This document shows, one piece after another, positions 1 to 8,264 of a stretch of 64,000 bases of DNA. The stretch spans positions 1,069,001-1,133,000 of the forward strand of contig JAWKLJ010000002.1 of assembly GCA_041392805.1 (NCBI GenBank), in the 5' to 3' direction. A model generated the notes under the pieces. The model ran no database searches. It was not told the origin of the DNA and saw only the letters and a program-made list of their open reading frames with translations. This DNA comes from Saprospiraceae bacterium (lineage in GTDB: Bacteria; Bacteroidota; Bacteroidia; Chitinophagales; Saprospiraceae). Position numbers and translations under genes: made by a program. Each line of letters starts with the position of its first letter. Position 1 is the stretch's first letter.

Positions 1-1182
1 AATTTGGTGGAAAGTGGTGGGGCCAATCTCCCTGACCAGGCCAAGATCTTTAATTACGGTGGCGAGGGATTCAGGGAAATTAGTCGAAGGTCACAAATGG
101 GTATTCCCACTATATCTGTGGTATTTGGAAATGCAACTGCTGGTGGTGCTTATGTGCCTGGTATGTCAGATTTTTCCATTTTCCAGAAAAAAGCAGCAAA
201 GGTTTTTCTAGCAGGGCCCCCTTTGGTGAAAATGGCGACCAATGAGGTGACGACGGACGAGGAACTGGGAGGCGCTGAGATGCATAGCCGGGTGTCGGGA
301 GTGTCAGACTATCTGGCGGAGGATGAATTGGATGGGATTAGAATAGCCAGAGAAATAATGTCAATCTTGGCGGTCGGAAAACCGCACTTTGTGCCAACTG
401 AACCTATCGAAACGCCCTTGTTTAAGTCGGACGAAATCTTAGGTATAGTGCCCGCCAACCCCAAAACGCCTTTTGATGTCAGAGAGTTAATCATGAGGGT
501 GGTGGATGGGTCTAGGTTTTCGGAGTTTAAGCCTGAATATGGTAGCACCTTGGTCACTGGCTGGGCCAAGATACATGGGTATCCTGTAGGTATTTTAGCT
601 AATAATGGTGTGATTTTTTCGGAATCGGCCAATAAAGGCGCGCACTTCATTCAATTGTCTAACAAAAACAACATTCCTTTGATCTTCCTGCAAAATACCA
701 CTGGCTACATGGTGGGAAAGGCTTATGAAGAGGGTGGAATTATTAAAAATGGGGCGAAACTGATTAATGCTGTTTCCAATAGCCAGGTTCCTTCCATTAC
801 CTTGATGATTGGCTCTTCTTATGGCGCGGGCAATTATGGTATGAATGGTCGATCCTATGACCCTCGTTTTCTTTTTGCTTACCCAAATTCTAAAATCGGC
901 GTGATGGGCTCCGAGCAACTAGCTGGCGTGATGGAAATTATCCAACGGGCCTCGGCTTCCTCGCTAGGCCAAGCCTATGACGAGGAAAAAGGCGAGATGA
1001 TAAAAGCCATGCTTATCGCTGAAGCCGAATCGAAAGCCTCGGCCTGGCATTCAAGTTCCGAACTTTGGGACGATGGACTTCTGGACCCCCGAGAGACCAG
1101 GAATTACCTTGGCTTTAGTCTGGCCGTGGTGTATAATCAGCCGATTAAGGGGAGTGAGGGTTATGGGGTGTGGAGGATGTGA
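1..1182 (+). CDS. Acyl-CoA carboxylase carboxyltransferase (beta) subunit, methylcrotonyl-CoA type, 5' partial
   Basis: The frame is open from the first base, so the start lies before the window; about 393 residues, roughly the C-terminal two thirds, are visible. Carboxyltransferase subunits move CO2 from biotin to an acyl-CoA. The visible protein has the crotonase-like CT folds, with LVESGGANLP at the left edge, the glycine-rich FGNATAGGAYVPG, and GSSYGAGNYGMNGRSY followed by VMGSEQLAGV. The last residues, DPRETRNYLGFSL and GVWRM, match the end of methylcrotonyl-CoA carboxylase beta (usually ending GVFRM). The biotin-carrying alpha subunit follows 0.6 kb downstream on the same strand, so the two form one enzyme, probably in leucine or isoprenoid-acid breakdown. 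A propionyl- or geranyl-CoA substrate cannot be excluded without the missing N-terminus. Confidence 0.9.
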   Translation, partial: NLVESGGANLPDQAKIFNYGGEGFREISRRSQMGIPTISVVFGNATAGGAYVPGMSDFSIFQKKAAKVFLAGPPLVKMATNEVTTDEELGGAEMHSRVSGVSDYLAEDELDGIRIAREIMSILAVGKPHFVPTEPIETPLFKSDEILGIVPANPKTPFDVRELIMRVVDGSRFSEFKPEYGSTLVTGWAKIHGYPVGILANNGVIFSESANKGAHFIQLSNKNNIPLIFLQNTTGYMVGKAYEEGGIIKNGAKLINAVSNSQVPSITLMIGSSYGAGNYGMNGRSYDPRFLFAYPNSKIGVMGSEQLAGVMEIIQRASASSLGQAYDEEKGEMIKAMLIAEAESKASAWHSSSELWDDGLLDPRETRNYLGFSLAVVYNQPIKGSEGYGVWRM

Positions 1183-1247
1183 GGCTGTAGATGGTTAATG
1201 GTCCATAGTCGATAGAAATTGAATATATTAAGTTAAAATAAAAGATA

Positions 1248-1783
1248 ATGGCATTTAAGAGCATGTTTGGAGGTCACCCTTTGGGCCTAAAACTATCCCT
1301 TTTTCGCTGATACTTCGTTACTTTTTTCGTCCGTACCGAAGGGTATGAACTTCAAAAAGTGCCTAGTCTTAGCGAAAAATTGATACTTTTTGCCTCCAAA
1401 AGCGACCTCCAAACATGCTCTAAGTTTGAGAATTTGAAAGTATGGCAAAGGCTATAGATTTTACAAGACAAATCCATGAGTTGACTAGAGATTTCCCTAA
1501 AGAGGAGTTATATATTTTAACCGCTCAAATGAAGAGAGCAGCAGATTCTATAGCGTTGAATATAGCTGAAGGATCTACAGGCTCAACAAATAAACAGTTT
1601 TCTAACTTTTTAGGCACAGCCATTAGATCAGGAATTGAGGTTGTCTCTTGCTTGTATATTGGAAGAGCAAGAGAAATAATTTCGGAATCGTTATTTCAGT
1701 CAAACTATGAAGAGGTAACCGTAATTATAAAAATGACCCAAGCTTTGCGAAACGGTATAGAAGCCAATAAGGAACATGAATAA
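1248..1783 (+). pseudogene. Four-helix-bundle (S23/IVP-like) protein gene broken by a palindromic insertion and a frameshift
   Basis: The long open frame starts at an ATG at 1442 and gives 113 residues, with AADSIALNIAEGS and KMTQALRN typical of the four-helix-bundle proteins often found as rRNA intervening-sequence ORFs. The usual N-terminus is missing from that frame. It can be rebuilt: ATGGCATTTAA at 1248-1258, then, after skipping an insertion at 1259-1423, GTTTGAGAAT onwards, reads MAFKFENLKVWQ. One base is then missing near 1446-1451 before AIDFTRQIH continues in the ORF frame. The 1442 ATG is therefore probably accidental. Function of the family is unknown; a shortened protein might still be made. 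It sits between the two carboxylase subunit genes. Confidence 0.8.
1259..1420. mobile_element. 162-bp MITE-like palindromic element with TAA target duplication
   Basis: The ends are perfect inverted repeats: GAGCATGTTTGGAGGTC at 1259-1275 and its complement at 1404-1420. The arms continue imperfectly inward (CTTTTTCGCT near 1295 against AGCGAAAAA near 1373), so most of the element can fold into one hairpin. TAA stands on both sides (1256-1258 and 1421-1423). Removing the element and one TAA restores the reading frame of the four-helix-bundle gene start, which is direct evidence of insertion. It has no coding capacity and no transposase is in the window, so it would be mobilised in trans. Confidence 0.75.
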
Positions 1784-3779
1784 GCGAATAACAATCGACC
1801 ATCAACCATCAACTATTAACAATCTCCTAATTGCCAACCGGGGAGAAATCGCCTCCCGGATCATCCGCACATGCAGGAAGATGGGGATAAAAAGCATCGC
1901 CGTGTTTGCTGAAGCAGATCGCCACGCTGCATTTGTGGAGGAGGCAGATATGGCGGTATATATCGGAGAAAGTAGCCCTGTCGCGTCCTATTTAAACCAA
2001 GATAAAATCATTGAAACGGCGAAGAAAACTGGAGCAGCGGCCATCCACCCAGGTTATGGCTTTTTGTCAGAGAATGCCAACTTTGCCAGGAGGTGCGCCG
2101 AAGAAGGCATTGTTTTTATTGGCCCGAACCCCGATGCTATTGAAGCGATGGGCTCCAAATCTAAGGCGAAAACCTTAATGCAGGCGAATGGGGTGCCGGT
2201 TTTACCGGGCTATCTAGGGGCGGATCAAAGGGAGGCAACTTTAACTGAGGCCGCCTTAGAACTGGGATTTCCGATATTGCTAAAGGCAACAGCTGGTGGG
2301 GGCGGGAAAGGCATGCGGATTGTCCATGAGGCCAAAGAAATGGCCGCCGCCATTCAAGCCGCCAAGCGAGAAGCCTTGAGTGCTTTTGGGGCGGATGAAT
2401 TGATGGTCGAAAAATACATAGCCGCAGGTCGACATATTGAATTTCAGGTATTTGGAGATAAACATGGGAATGCCATTCATGTTTTGGAGCGGGAATGCTC
2501 TATACAAAGGCGTTATCAAAAGGTGATTGAAGAAAGCCCTTCGCCTGTCATGGATGAAACGCTGCGAAATCGAATGGGGGCGGCAGCCGTGAAGGCGGCT
2601 AAAGCCTTGCACTACGATAATGCCGGCACCGTTGAGTTTATGTATGACCAGCAAAGTGGCGCATTTTACTTTTTAGAAGTCAATACCCGTCTGCAAGTGG
2701 AACACCCAGTAACCGAAGCTATCACTGGTTTAGATCTCGTACAAATGCAGATTGAGTCGGCGATGGGGCTGCCGCTGGCTATCAGCCAAGAGGAGGTAAA
2801 AGGGAAGGGCTATGCCATTGAGGCCCGCCTATATGCGGAGGATGCAGCCAATGGTTTTCTCCCTGTAACTGGAAAAATACACTTTTTTGAACTCCCCCAA
2901 GTGGAGGGATTACGCGTAGAAACAGGGATTCGAAGTGGTTCGGAGGTATCCATTTACTATGATCCCATGATAGCCAAAATCATCGTTTGGGATGAGCGTA
3001 GGGCCGGTGCCCACCGCAAGTTGCAATACGTGCTGAGCCACCTGATTTGTCTTGGCATGACCACCAATCAAGATTTTTTAAGGCTGCTTCTCCAACATCC
3101 TGACTTACTAGCCGGAGACTATGATACCCACTTTATTTCTAATAAAATAGCACTTGCTACTTTAGCATCTCATAAGGTAGAAAGACCGGTCCATGCTGCT
3201 ATAGCAGCCACCTTACTGGGTTGGCATCAAAGAGAAAGTGCGAGAACATTACTTCGCGCAATGCCATCTGGCTGGCGAAATAATTTTAATGATTTTCAAC
3301 AGGAGTGTTTCCTGGAAGGTGACAGCGAAATAATGCTACAATATCGCTATCAAAATGAAGGTTTTGTTTTTAAACATGATGAAACGAGGTATGCGGTTCA
3401 ACTGATAGGCGTGAAAAATCATCAATTGCGGGCGGAAATTGACGGAATCCAATATTTGTTTAACTTGATACAGGATGGCCACACCTACTATTTACACAAT
3501 GAAAATTACGGCAGCATCACCCTTTTGCAAAAAGATCGCTTTCCAGTCCAAAATAGTACGAAAATAGAAGGGGGATATGCGGCACCAATGCCTTCACAAA
3601 TAATTAAAGTGCTGGTATCGGAAGGGCAGGAGGTGTCCGCAGGTGATCCTTTGATTATCTTATCTTCTATGAAAATGGAAAACACCATTGAAGCTATTGC
3701 TGATGGACGCGTGGAAGAAATATTCGCCGTAGAGGGAGATAATGTGGCGGCAGGTTTTCTTTTGTTGAAAATAAGTTAG
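1776..3779 (+). CDS. Acyl-CoA carboxylase biotin-carboxylase/BCCP (alpha) subunit, methylcrotonyl-CoA type
   Basis: The 667-residue protein carboxylates its own biotin with ATP and bicarbonate and passes CO2 to the beta subunit encoded upstream. Order of domains: biotin carboxylase N-domain (about 15-125, LLIANRGEIASRI), ATP-grasp (about 126-335, with the glycine loop TAGGGGKGMR near 171 and EVNTRLQVEHPVTE near 301), BC C-domain (to about 455), a linker, and a biotinyl domain at the end with SSMKMEN; the biotinyl lysine is residue 633. This fused layout is that of MCC and PCC alpha chains. The first 15 residues (RITIDHQPSTIN) are encoded by a low-complexity repeat, so the ancestral start was probably just before LLIANRGE; no better ATG exists. 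The ATG overlaps the end of the broken gene upstream by 8 bases. Confidence 0.93.
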   Translation: MNKRITIDHQPSTINNLLIANRGEIASRIIRTCRKMGIKSIAVFAEADRHAAFVEEADMAVYIGESSPVASYLNQDKIIETAKKTGAAAIHPGYGFLSENANFARRCAEEGIVFIGPNPDAIEAMGSKSKAKTLMQANGVPVLPGYLGADQREATLTEAALELGFPILLKATAGGGGKGMRIVHEAKEMAAAIQAAKREALSAFGADELMVEKYIAAGRHIEFQVFGDKHGNAIHVLERECSIQRRYQKVIEESPSPVMDETLRNRMGAAAVKAAKALHYDNAGTVEFMYDQQSGAFYFLEVNTRLQVEHPVTEAITGLDLVQMQIESAMGLPLAISQEEVKGKGYAIEARLYAEDAANGFLPVTGKIHFFELPQVEGLRVETGIRSGSEVSIYYDPMIAKIIVWDERRAGAHRKLQYVLSHLICLGMTTNQDFLRLLLQHPDLLAGDYDTHFISNKIALATLASHKVERPVHAAIAATLLGWHQRESARTLLRAMPSGWRNNFNDFQQECFLEGDSEIMLQYRYQNEGFVFKHDETRYAVQLIGVKNHQLRAEIDGIQYLFNLIQDGHTYYLHNENYGSITLLQKDRFPVQNSTKIEGGYAAPMPSQIIKVLVSEGQEVSAGDPLIILSSMKMENTIEAIADGRVEEIFAVEGDNVAAGFLLLKIS

Positions 3780-3817
3780 AAAAAAATAACCTTTTCTGAG
3801 CACCCAAAATAATACGT

Positions 3818-4636
3818 ATGAATCTATATACGCGGGAGCAAGTGGCTACCATACACACCCAACATTTCGCTTTTCTGGAAGTGGAAGAAAAAGACCATGT
3901 CTTGTACATTACACTGGACCGGGCTGATAAAAAAAATGCACTGCATCCTCAAATGGTCAACGAGATTGCTTATGCCATGCAATATGCCCATTTTGAGAAG
4001 GCCGTTTGGGTGATTTTAATACAGGCAAAGGGCAATATCTTTTGTGCAGGAGCAGACCTCAAAGCCATGATGGGGATCATTGAAACACACGATTCTACCA
4101 TCCCATTACCAAATGGAGAAGTTTTGATCGGTGAGTTATTCAATAAGGTTTATAAGCCTACGATCACCAAAGTGACGGGTGATGTCTATGCGGGTGGCTT
4201 TTTCTTTTTGGCAGGTAGCAACATTGTCGTTGCTCAGGATAATGTCAAATTTGGTTTACCTGAGGTGAAAAGAGGCTTGTACCCCTTTCAGGTCATGGCC
4301 GCCCTATTAAAGGTCATGCCAGCTAGAAAAGTGATTGATTGGTGTATTCGTGGGTATAACTTACCTGTAAGGGAGGCGGAACACTTTGGCTTAGTTACTT
4401 CGGTTGCCACACCCGAAAAGATAGAGGAAGAGGTGGCAAAAATTATAGCAGAACTAAAAACCAATAGTCCTGCTGCGATCCGGCTGGGATTGGAAGCTTA
4501 CGATACGATCCAGCCCACGGCAGCTGAACATAAATACCTCTTCGATATGCTGCAAAAGACGATCATGAGCAAGGACGGGCAAGAAGGATTGAACGCCTTT
4601 CGGGAGAAACGGCGTCCTGAATGGACCGGAGAGTAA
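3818..4636 (+). CDS. Enoyl-CoA hydratase/isomerase family (crotonase) protein
   Basis: A 272-residue crotonase-fold protein. GNIFCAGADLKAMMG is the oxyanion-hole/CoA-binding segment and FGLPEVKRGLYPFQ carries the second catalytic glutamate (about residue 148). The glutamate that normally follows the glycine pair (GGGCEL in rat hydratase) is replaced: here the stretch is YAGGFFFLAGS. So a standard hydratase mechanism with two glutamates is unlikely, and isomerase, lyase or another crotonase reaction is possible. By position, between the MCC alpha gene and a beta-keto acid cleavage enzyme, it would be expected to act on methylglutaconyl-CoA or a similar branched enoyl-CoA, but that is inference. 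Confidence 0.85.
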   Translation: MNLYTREQVATIHTQHFAFLEVEEKDHVLYITLDRADKKNALHPQMVNEIAYAMQYAHFEKAVWVILIQAKGNIFCAGADLKAMMGIIETHDSTIPLPNGEVLIGELFNKVYKPTITKVTGDVYAGGFFFLAGSNIVVAQDNVKFGLPEVKRGLYPFQVMAALLKVMPARKVIDWCIRGYNLPVREAEHFGLVTSVATPEKIEEEVAKIIAELKTNSPAAIRLGLEAYDTIQPTAAEHKYLFDMLQKTIMSKDGQEGLNAFREKRRPEWTGE

Positions 4637-4669
4637 CTATTAATATAGCGTAGAAAAAACTGAAACAGT

Positions 4670-5533
4670 ATGAAAAAACTGATCCTATCTGCTGCCCTTA
4701 CCGGCGCTGCCACCACCCGAAACCATTGCCCGCATATACCTTACACTCCGAAGGAATTGGGTGAAGAGGCCCAGCGTGCCGTGGAGGCCGGCGCAACTAT
4801 TGTGCACATCCACGCCAGAGAAGACAATGGTGTGCCCAGCTGGCGCCTGGAGGTGTTTGAAGAAATACATGCGGAAGTGCGCCTGCGCTGCCCCAATGTC
4901 ATTATCAATTACTCTACTGGTGCCATTGGTATTCCCAATGAAGAACGCATTCGTCATATCAAGGCCCTGCAACCCGATATGGCGGCCTTTAATATGGGGT
5001 CCATGAACTATGCCATTTATTCCAAAAAAGCTAAGCAGTTTTATTGGAATGGCGTTTTTGAAAACTCCTTTGACACCATGCAGTTTTTCGTAAAAGCAAT
5101 GAATGAGGCGGGGACGACTCCAGAGATGGAGTGCTTCGATACCGGACATATCAGGAATGCGGAACCATTAAGGGATATGGGCCTGATCCCCGACAATGCC
5201 TGTTACAGCTTAGTAATGGGCGTCTTAGGTGGCATACCCGCCTCCACCGAGAATTTGATACACCAGATTAGACAAGTGCCTGAAGGCGCCTATTGGCAAG
5301 TGATCGGTATCAGTCGAAAGCAATGGCAGCTGGCGGCCGTGGCCTGTACCATGGGTGGTAACTTTAGAGTTGGTCTGGAAGATAATTTCTATTTGCCCAA
5401 TGGAGAAATGGCTAAATCCAATGGGGAATGCGTAGCATGGGGGGTAAAGCTTGCGCATATGATGGGCAGGGAAATTGCTTCTATTGAAGAAACGAGAACG
5501 ATGTTAAATATACCGCTCAAAGAAAAGATTTAA
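4670..5533 (+). CDS. Beta-keto acid cleavage enzyme (BKACE, DUF849) family
   Basis: A 287-residue TIM-barrel protein. These Zn-dependent enzymes (the Kce type) condense a beta-keto acid with acetyl-CoA, giving a CoA ester and acetoacetate. Visible family marks: the start SAALTGAATTRNHCPHIPYTP, with HCPHIPYTP near the first strand; IVHIHAREDNG carrying the two metal histidines (about 46-48); INYSTGAIG; ECFDTGHI; and the late VACTMGGNFRVGLEDNFYLPNGE, which is highly typical. It lies 33 bases after the crotonase gene and 4 bases before the nitronate monooxygenase gene, clearly the same operon. The substrate cannot be read from the sequence. Confidence 0.88.
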   Translation: MKKLILSAALTGAATTRNHCPHIPYTPKELGEEAQRAVEAGATIVHIHAREDNGVPSWRLEVFEEIHAEVRLRCPNVIINYSTGAIGIPNEERIRHIKALQPDMAAFNMGSMNYAIYSKKAKQFYWNGVFENSFDTMQFFVKAMNEAGTTPEMECFDTGHIRNAEPLRDMGLIPDNACYSLVMGVLGGIPASTENLIHQIRQVPEGAYWQVIGISRKQWQLAAVACTMGGNFRVGLEDNFYLPNGEMAKSNGECVAWGVKLAHMMGREIASIEETRTMLNIPLKEKI

Positions 5534-5537
5534 GCAC

Positions 5538-6518
5538 ATGGATATGCAACAATTTGATCAACACCTTCGCCTTCCGCTGATTGCAAGCCCTATGTTTTTG
5601 GTGTCGGGGACGGAGATGGTCGTGGAGTGCTGTAAGCAACATATCGTAGGTACTTTCCCTTCTGTCAACCAACGAACGACTGCGGGGTTTGAAGATTGGG
5701 TGCTACGCATCAAAGCGGAATTGGCAAATTATAATGAAACCAGCCTTAGTCCGGCAGCCCCTTTTGGCGTTAACCTGGTCGTACATAAAACGAATCCTCG
5801 CTGGAAGGACGATCTCAAAGTCTGTGTAAAACACGAAGTGCCCTTGATTATTACCTCACTGGGCGCCGCCCCGGAGGTCGTGGAGGCTATTCATGCCTAT
5901 GGAGGGCTGGTATTCCATGACGTTACCAATCCGTATCATGCGCGCAAGGCAGCGGCGATTGGCGTAGACGGGATCATTGCCGTTTGTGGTGGGGCAGGGG
6001 GACATTCTGGTGCAACGAATCCTTTTGCACTGGTCGGGGAAATCCGAGCTTTCTTTGATAAAACACTGATTCTTGGAGGGGCAATTAGTACGGGTAAGGA
6101 TATTGCGGCTGCTTTGCAAATGGGCGCTGATTATGCCTACATGGGGACTCGTTTTATCAATGTGCAAGAGAGCCTGGCCCCTCGGGAATACCAGGAAATG
6201 ATCATCGCAGCCGACTCCTCTCAAATTCTCTATACCCCAGGCGTGACGGGCGTACCGGCTAACTTTCTCAAACCAAGTCTATTGGCTGCGGGTTTTGACC
6301 TGGCGCAACTCAGTAACCCAATAACCATTAATTACGGAGAAAAACTCAAACCACCCAAAGAAGGCAGTAAAACCTGGGTAGACACCTGGTCTGCTGGTCA
6401 TGGAGTTGGCGTAATACATGATATTCCGACCATTAAGGCGCTGGTTGATCGTTTGGAAAATGAATTTCAAACGGCTATAAAAGCAACCTATTCCAAATCA
6501 CAAAAATATACCCGATAA
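5538..6518 (+). CDS. Nitronate monooxygenase / 2-nitropropane dioxygenase-like FMN enzyme
   Basis: A 326-residue FMN-binding TIM barrel of the NPD/FabK-like family. The N-terminus LPLIASPMFLVSG, the central GGAGGHSGATNPFAL, and ILGGAISTGKDIAAALQMGADYAYMGTRF (phosphate-binding end of the barrel) are characteristic. Enzymes of this family oxidise alkyl nitronates or reduce enoyl thioesters; in an acyl-CoA operon the second type of chemistry, or a dehydrogenation, is equally plausible. Its stop codon overlaps the next ATG by one base (TAATG at 6516-6520), indicating translational coupling to the SDR gene. Confidence 0.88.
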   Translation: MDMQQFDQHLRLPLIASPMFLVSGTEMVVECCKQHIVGTFPSVNQRTTAGFEDWVLRIKAELANYNETSLSPAAPFGVNLVVHKTNPRWKDDLKVCVKHEVPLIITSLGAAPEVVEAIHAYGGLVFHDVTNPYHARKAAAIGVDGIIAVCGGAGGHSGATNPFALVGEIRAFFDKTLILGGAISTGKDIAAALQMGADYAYMGTRFINVQESLAPREYQEMIIAADSSQILYTPGVTGVPANFLKPSLLAAGFDLAQLSNPITINYGEKLKPPKEGSKTWVDTWSAGHGVGVIHDIPTIKALVDRLENEFQTAIKATYSKSQKYTR

Positions 6519-7333
6519 TGTTTCAACAAGATCTGTTCAAAGATAAAATTGCCTTGGTAACAGGCGGTCGAAGTGGCATCGGTTACGCTATTGCCAAACA
6601 ATTGTTGCAATTGGGCGCCAAGGTAACTATCGCCTCCAGAAAAGAAGGCCCGCTCCAAAAGGCAGCAGCGGCCTTGGCGGACTTTGGCCGATGTGACTAC
6701 AAAGCTTGCGACATTCGGCAAACAACAGACATTCAAGCCCTCGCCCAGCAAATTAAAGAGCATCACGGCCGCTTGGATATCCTGGTCAATAATGCTGGCG
6801 GCCAATTCCCCGCCCTGGCTGAGTTTATCAATGACAAAGGTTGGAATGCTGTCGTGAACAATAACTTGAACGGAACTTTCTTTATGATCAGGGAAATGGC
6901 CAATACCTTTTTTATTCCGCAAAAGGAAGGCGTTATTGTTAATATCATCGCCAATATTTACCGTGGGTTTCCTGGCATGGTACATACCGGAGCGGCACGG
7001 GCAGGCGTTGAAAACATAACCAAAACCCTGGCCGTCGAATGGAGCAGCCACAATATCCGAATCAATTGTATTGCGCCAGGTACCATCGAATCGTCCGGTT
7101 TAGATCAATATCCACCAGCCATTCAGGACTTATTTGAGGAGGCGAAAAAGGCCATTCCTGCAGGCCGATTTGGGAAAGTGGAGGATGTGGCCCATGCAAC
7201 CTGTTTTATGGCAAGCCCTATGTCTTCTTATATTACAGGCACCACCCTTTATGTGGATGGTGCGCAGCACTTGAATTCAGATATAATGGGATTGCCCAAT
7301 GTCATTAAGTCATTTATGAATCCTCCAAACTAA
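6518..7333 (+). CDS. SDR oxidoreductase, peroxisomal trans-2-enoyl-CoA reductase (PECR)-like
   Basis: A 271-residue short-chain dehydrogenase. The Rossmann start is VTGGRSGIGYAIA, and NNAGGQFPA follows strand 4. The usual YxxxK catalytic pair is not in classical form: the region reads MVHTGAARAGVENITKTLAVEW, which is what I recall from PECR and DECR-type enoyl-CoA reductases (HSGAARAGVYNLTK). Hence a role in reducing or re-saturating enoyl-CoA is more likely than alcohol oxidation. The C-terminal SYITGTTLYVDGAQHL is standard for the SDR fold. It sits within the acyl-CoA operon, 5 bases before a second SDR gene. Confidence 0.88.
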   Translation: MFQQDLFKDKIALVTGGRSGIGYAIAKQLLQLGAKVTIASRKEGPLQKAAAALADFGRCDYKACDIRQTTDIQALAQQIKEHHGRLDILVNNAGGQFPALAEFINDKGWNAVVNNNLNGTFFMIREMANTFFIPQKEGVIVNIIANIYRGFPGMVHTGAARAGVENITKTLAVEWSSHNIRINCIAPGTIESSGLDQYPPAIQDLFEEAKKAIPAGRFGKVEDVAHATCFMASPMSSYITGTTLYVDGAQHLNSDIMGLPNVIKSFMNPPN

Positions 7334-7338
7334 AAACC

Positions 7339-8154
7339 ATGAAAAATAAAACTGCATTTATTACTGGCGCAAGCCGAGGTATCGGCAAAGCCATTGCCTT
7401 GCGCTTGGCACAAGCTGGCGCCAATATCGTGATCGCAGCCAAGACGGCAGAGCCACATCCCCGCCTGGAAGGCACTATTTATTCTGCCGCCGAAGAAATT
7501 GAAAAAGCTGGAGGGCGAGCCCTTCCATTGGTGGTCGATATTCGCTCAGAAGAAATGGTCATGGACGCTGTACAGCAGTCCGTAGCAACCTTTGGTGGTA
7601 TTGATATCCTCATCAACAATGCAAGTGCTATCGGTTTGACGCCCATCGAAGAAACCACCATGAAACGGTATGATTTGATGCATGAAATTAATGTACGTGG
7701 CACCTTCATGGTCTCGAAATATTGCATCCCACACCTCAGAAAAGGAACGAATCCCCATATCCTCACCCTTTCCCCTCCGCTCAACCTCAAGACGGAATGG
7801 TTTGGGGCTCATTTGGCCTATACCATGAGCAAATATGGGATGAGTCTGACCGTTTTAGGGCAAGCCAATCAATTGAAAAAAGAGGGCATTGCAGCCAACG
7901 CCCTTTGGCCACAGACGGCCATCGCTACTGCCGCCGTTAAAAACATCCTGGGAGGGACGGCCTTGATGGAAGCCAGCCGACACCCGTCTATCATGGCTGA
8001 TGCGGCTTTCGCTATTCTGAGTAGAGATAGCCGTGTCTGTACAGGAAATTTTTTCATTGATGAAACGGTACTTCAAGCAGAAGGGATAACAGACTTTAGT
8101 GCCTATGCGGTTAATCCTGAAAGGACGTTAATGAAAGATCTATTTGTAGAATAG
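7339..8154 (+). CDS. SDR oxidoreductase, HSDL2-like
   Basis: A 271-residue short-chain dehydrogenase with TGASRGIGKAIA for NAD(P) binding, an insertion IAAKTAEPHPRLEGTI after strand 2, and YTMSK as active-site Tyr/Lys. The insertion together with the late NALWPQTAIATAAVKN is a hallmark of hydroxysteroid dehydrogenase-like protein 2, which in animals is followed by an SCP2 domain. Here the SCP2 domain is absent, but the very next gene carries one fused to an acyl-CoA dehydrogenase. Substrate unknown; a 3-hydroxyacyl or prenyl-derived alcohol is a reasonable guess. Confidence 0.88.
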   Translation: MKNKTAFITGASRGIGKAIALRLAQAGANIVIAAKTAEPHPRLEGTIYSAAEEIEKAGGRALPLVVDIRSEEMVMDAVQQSVATFGGIDILINNASAIGLTPIEETTMKRYDLMHEINVRGTFMVSKYCIPHLRKGTNPHILTLSPPLNLKTEWFGAHLAYTMSKYGMSLTVLGQANQLKKEGIAANALWPQTAIATAAVKNILGGTALMEASRHPSIMADAAFAILSRDSRVCTGNFFIDETVLQAEGITDFSAYAVNPERTLMKDLFVE

Positions 8155-8264
8155 ACATTTGTACCTGGCATTTTACAAGGTAAACTGTTGCTCTAAGTCA
8201 CTTTTTTCATGAGACCGCAAAGGTATAAAGCAATTTGCTTACCATAAAAAATAAAGAAAACAAT

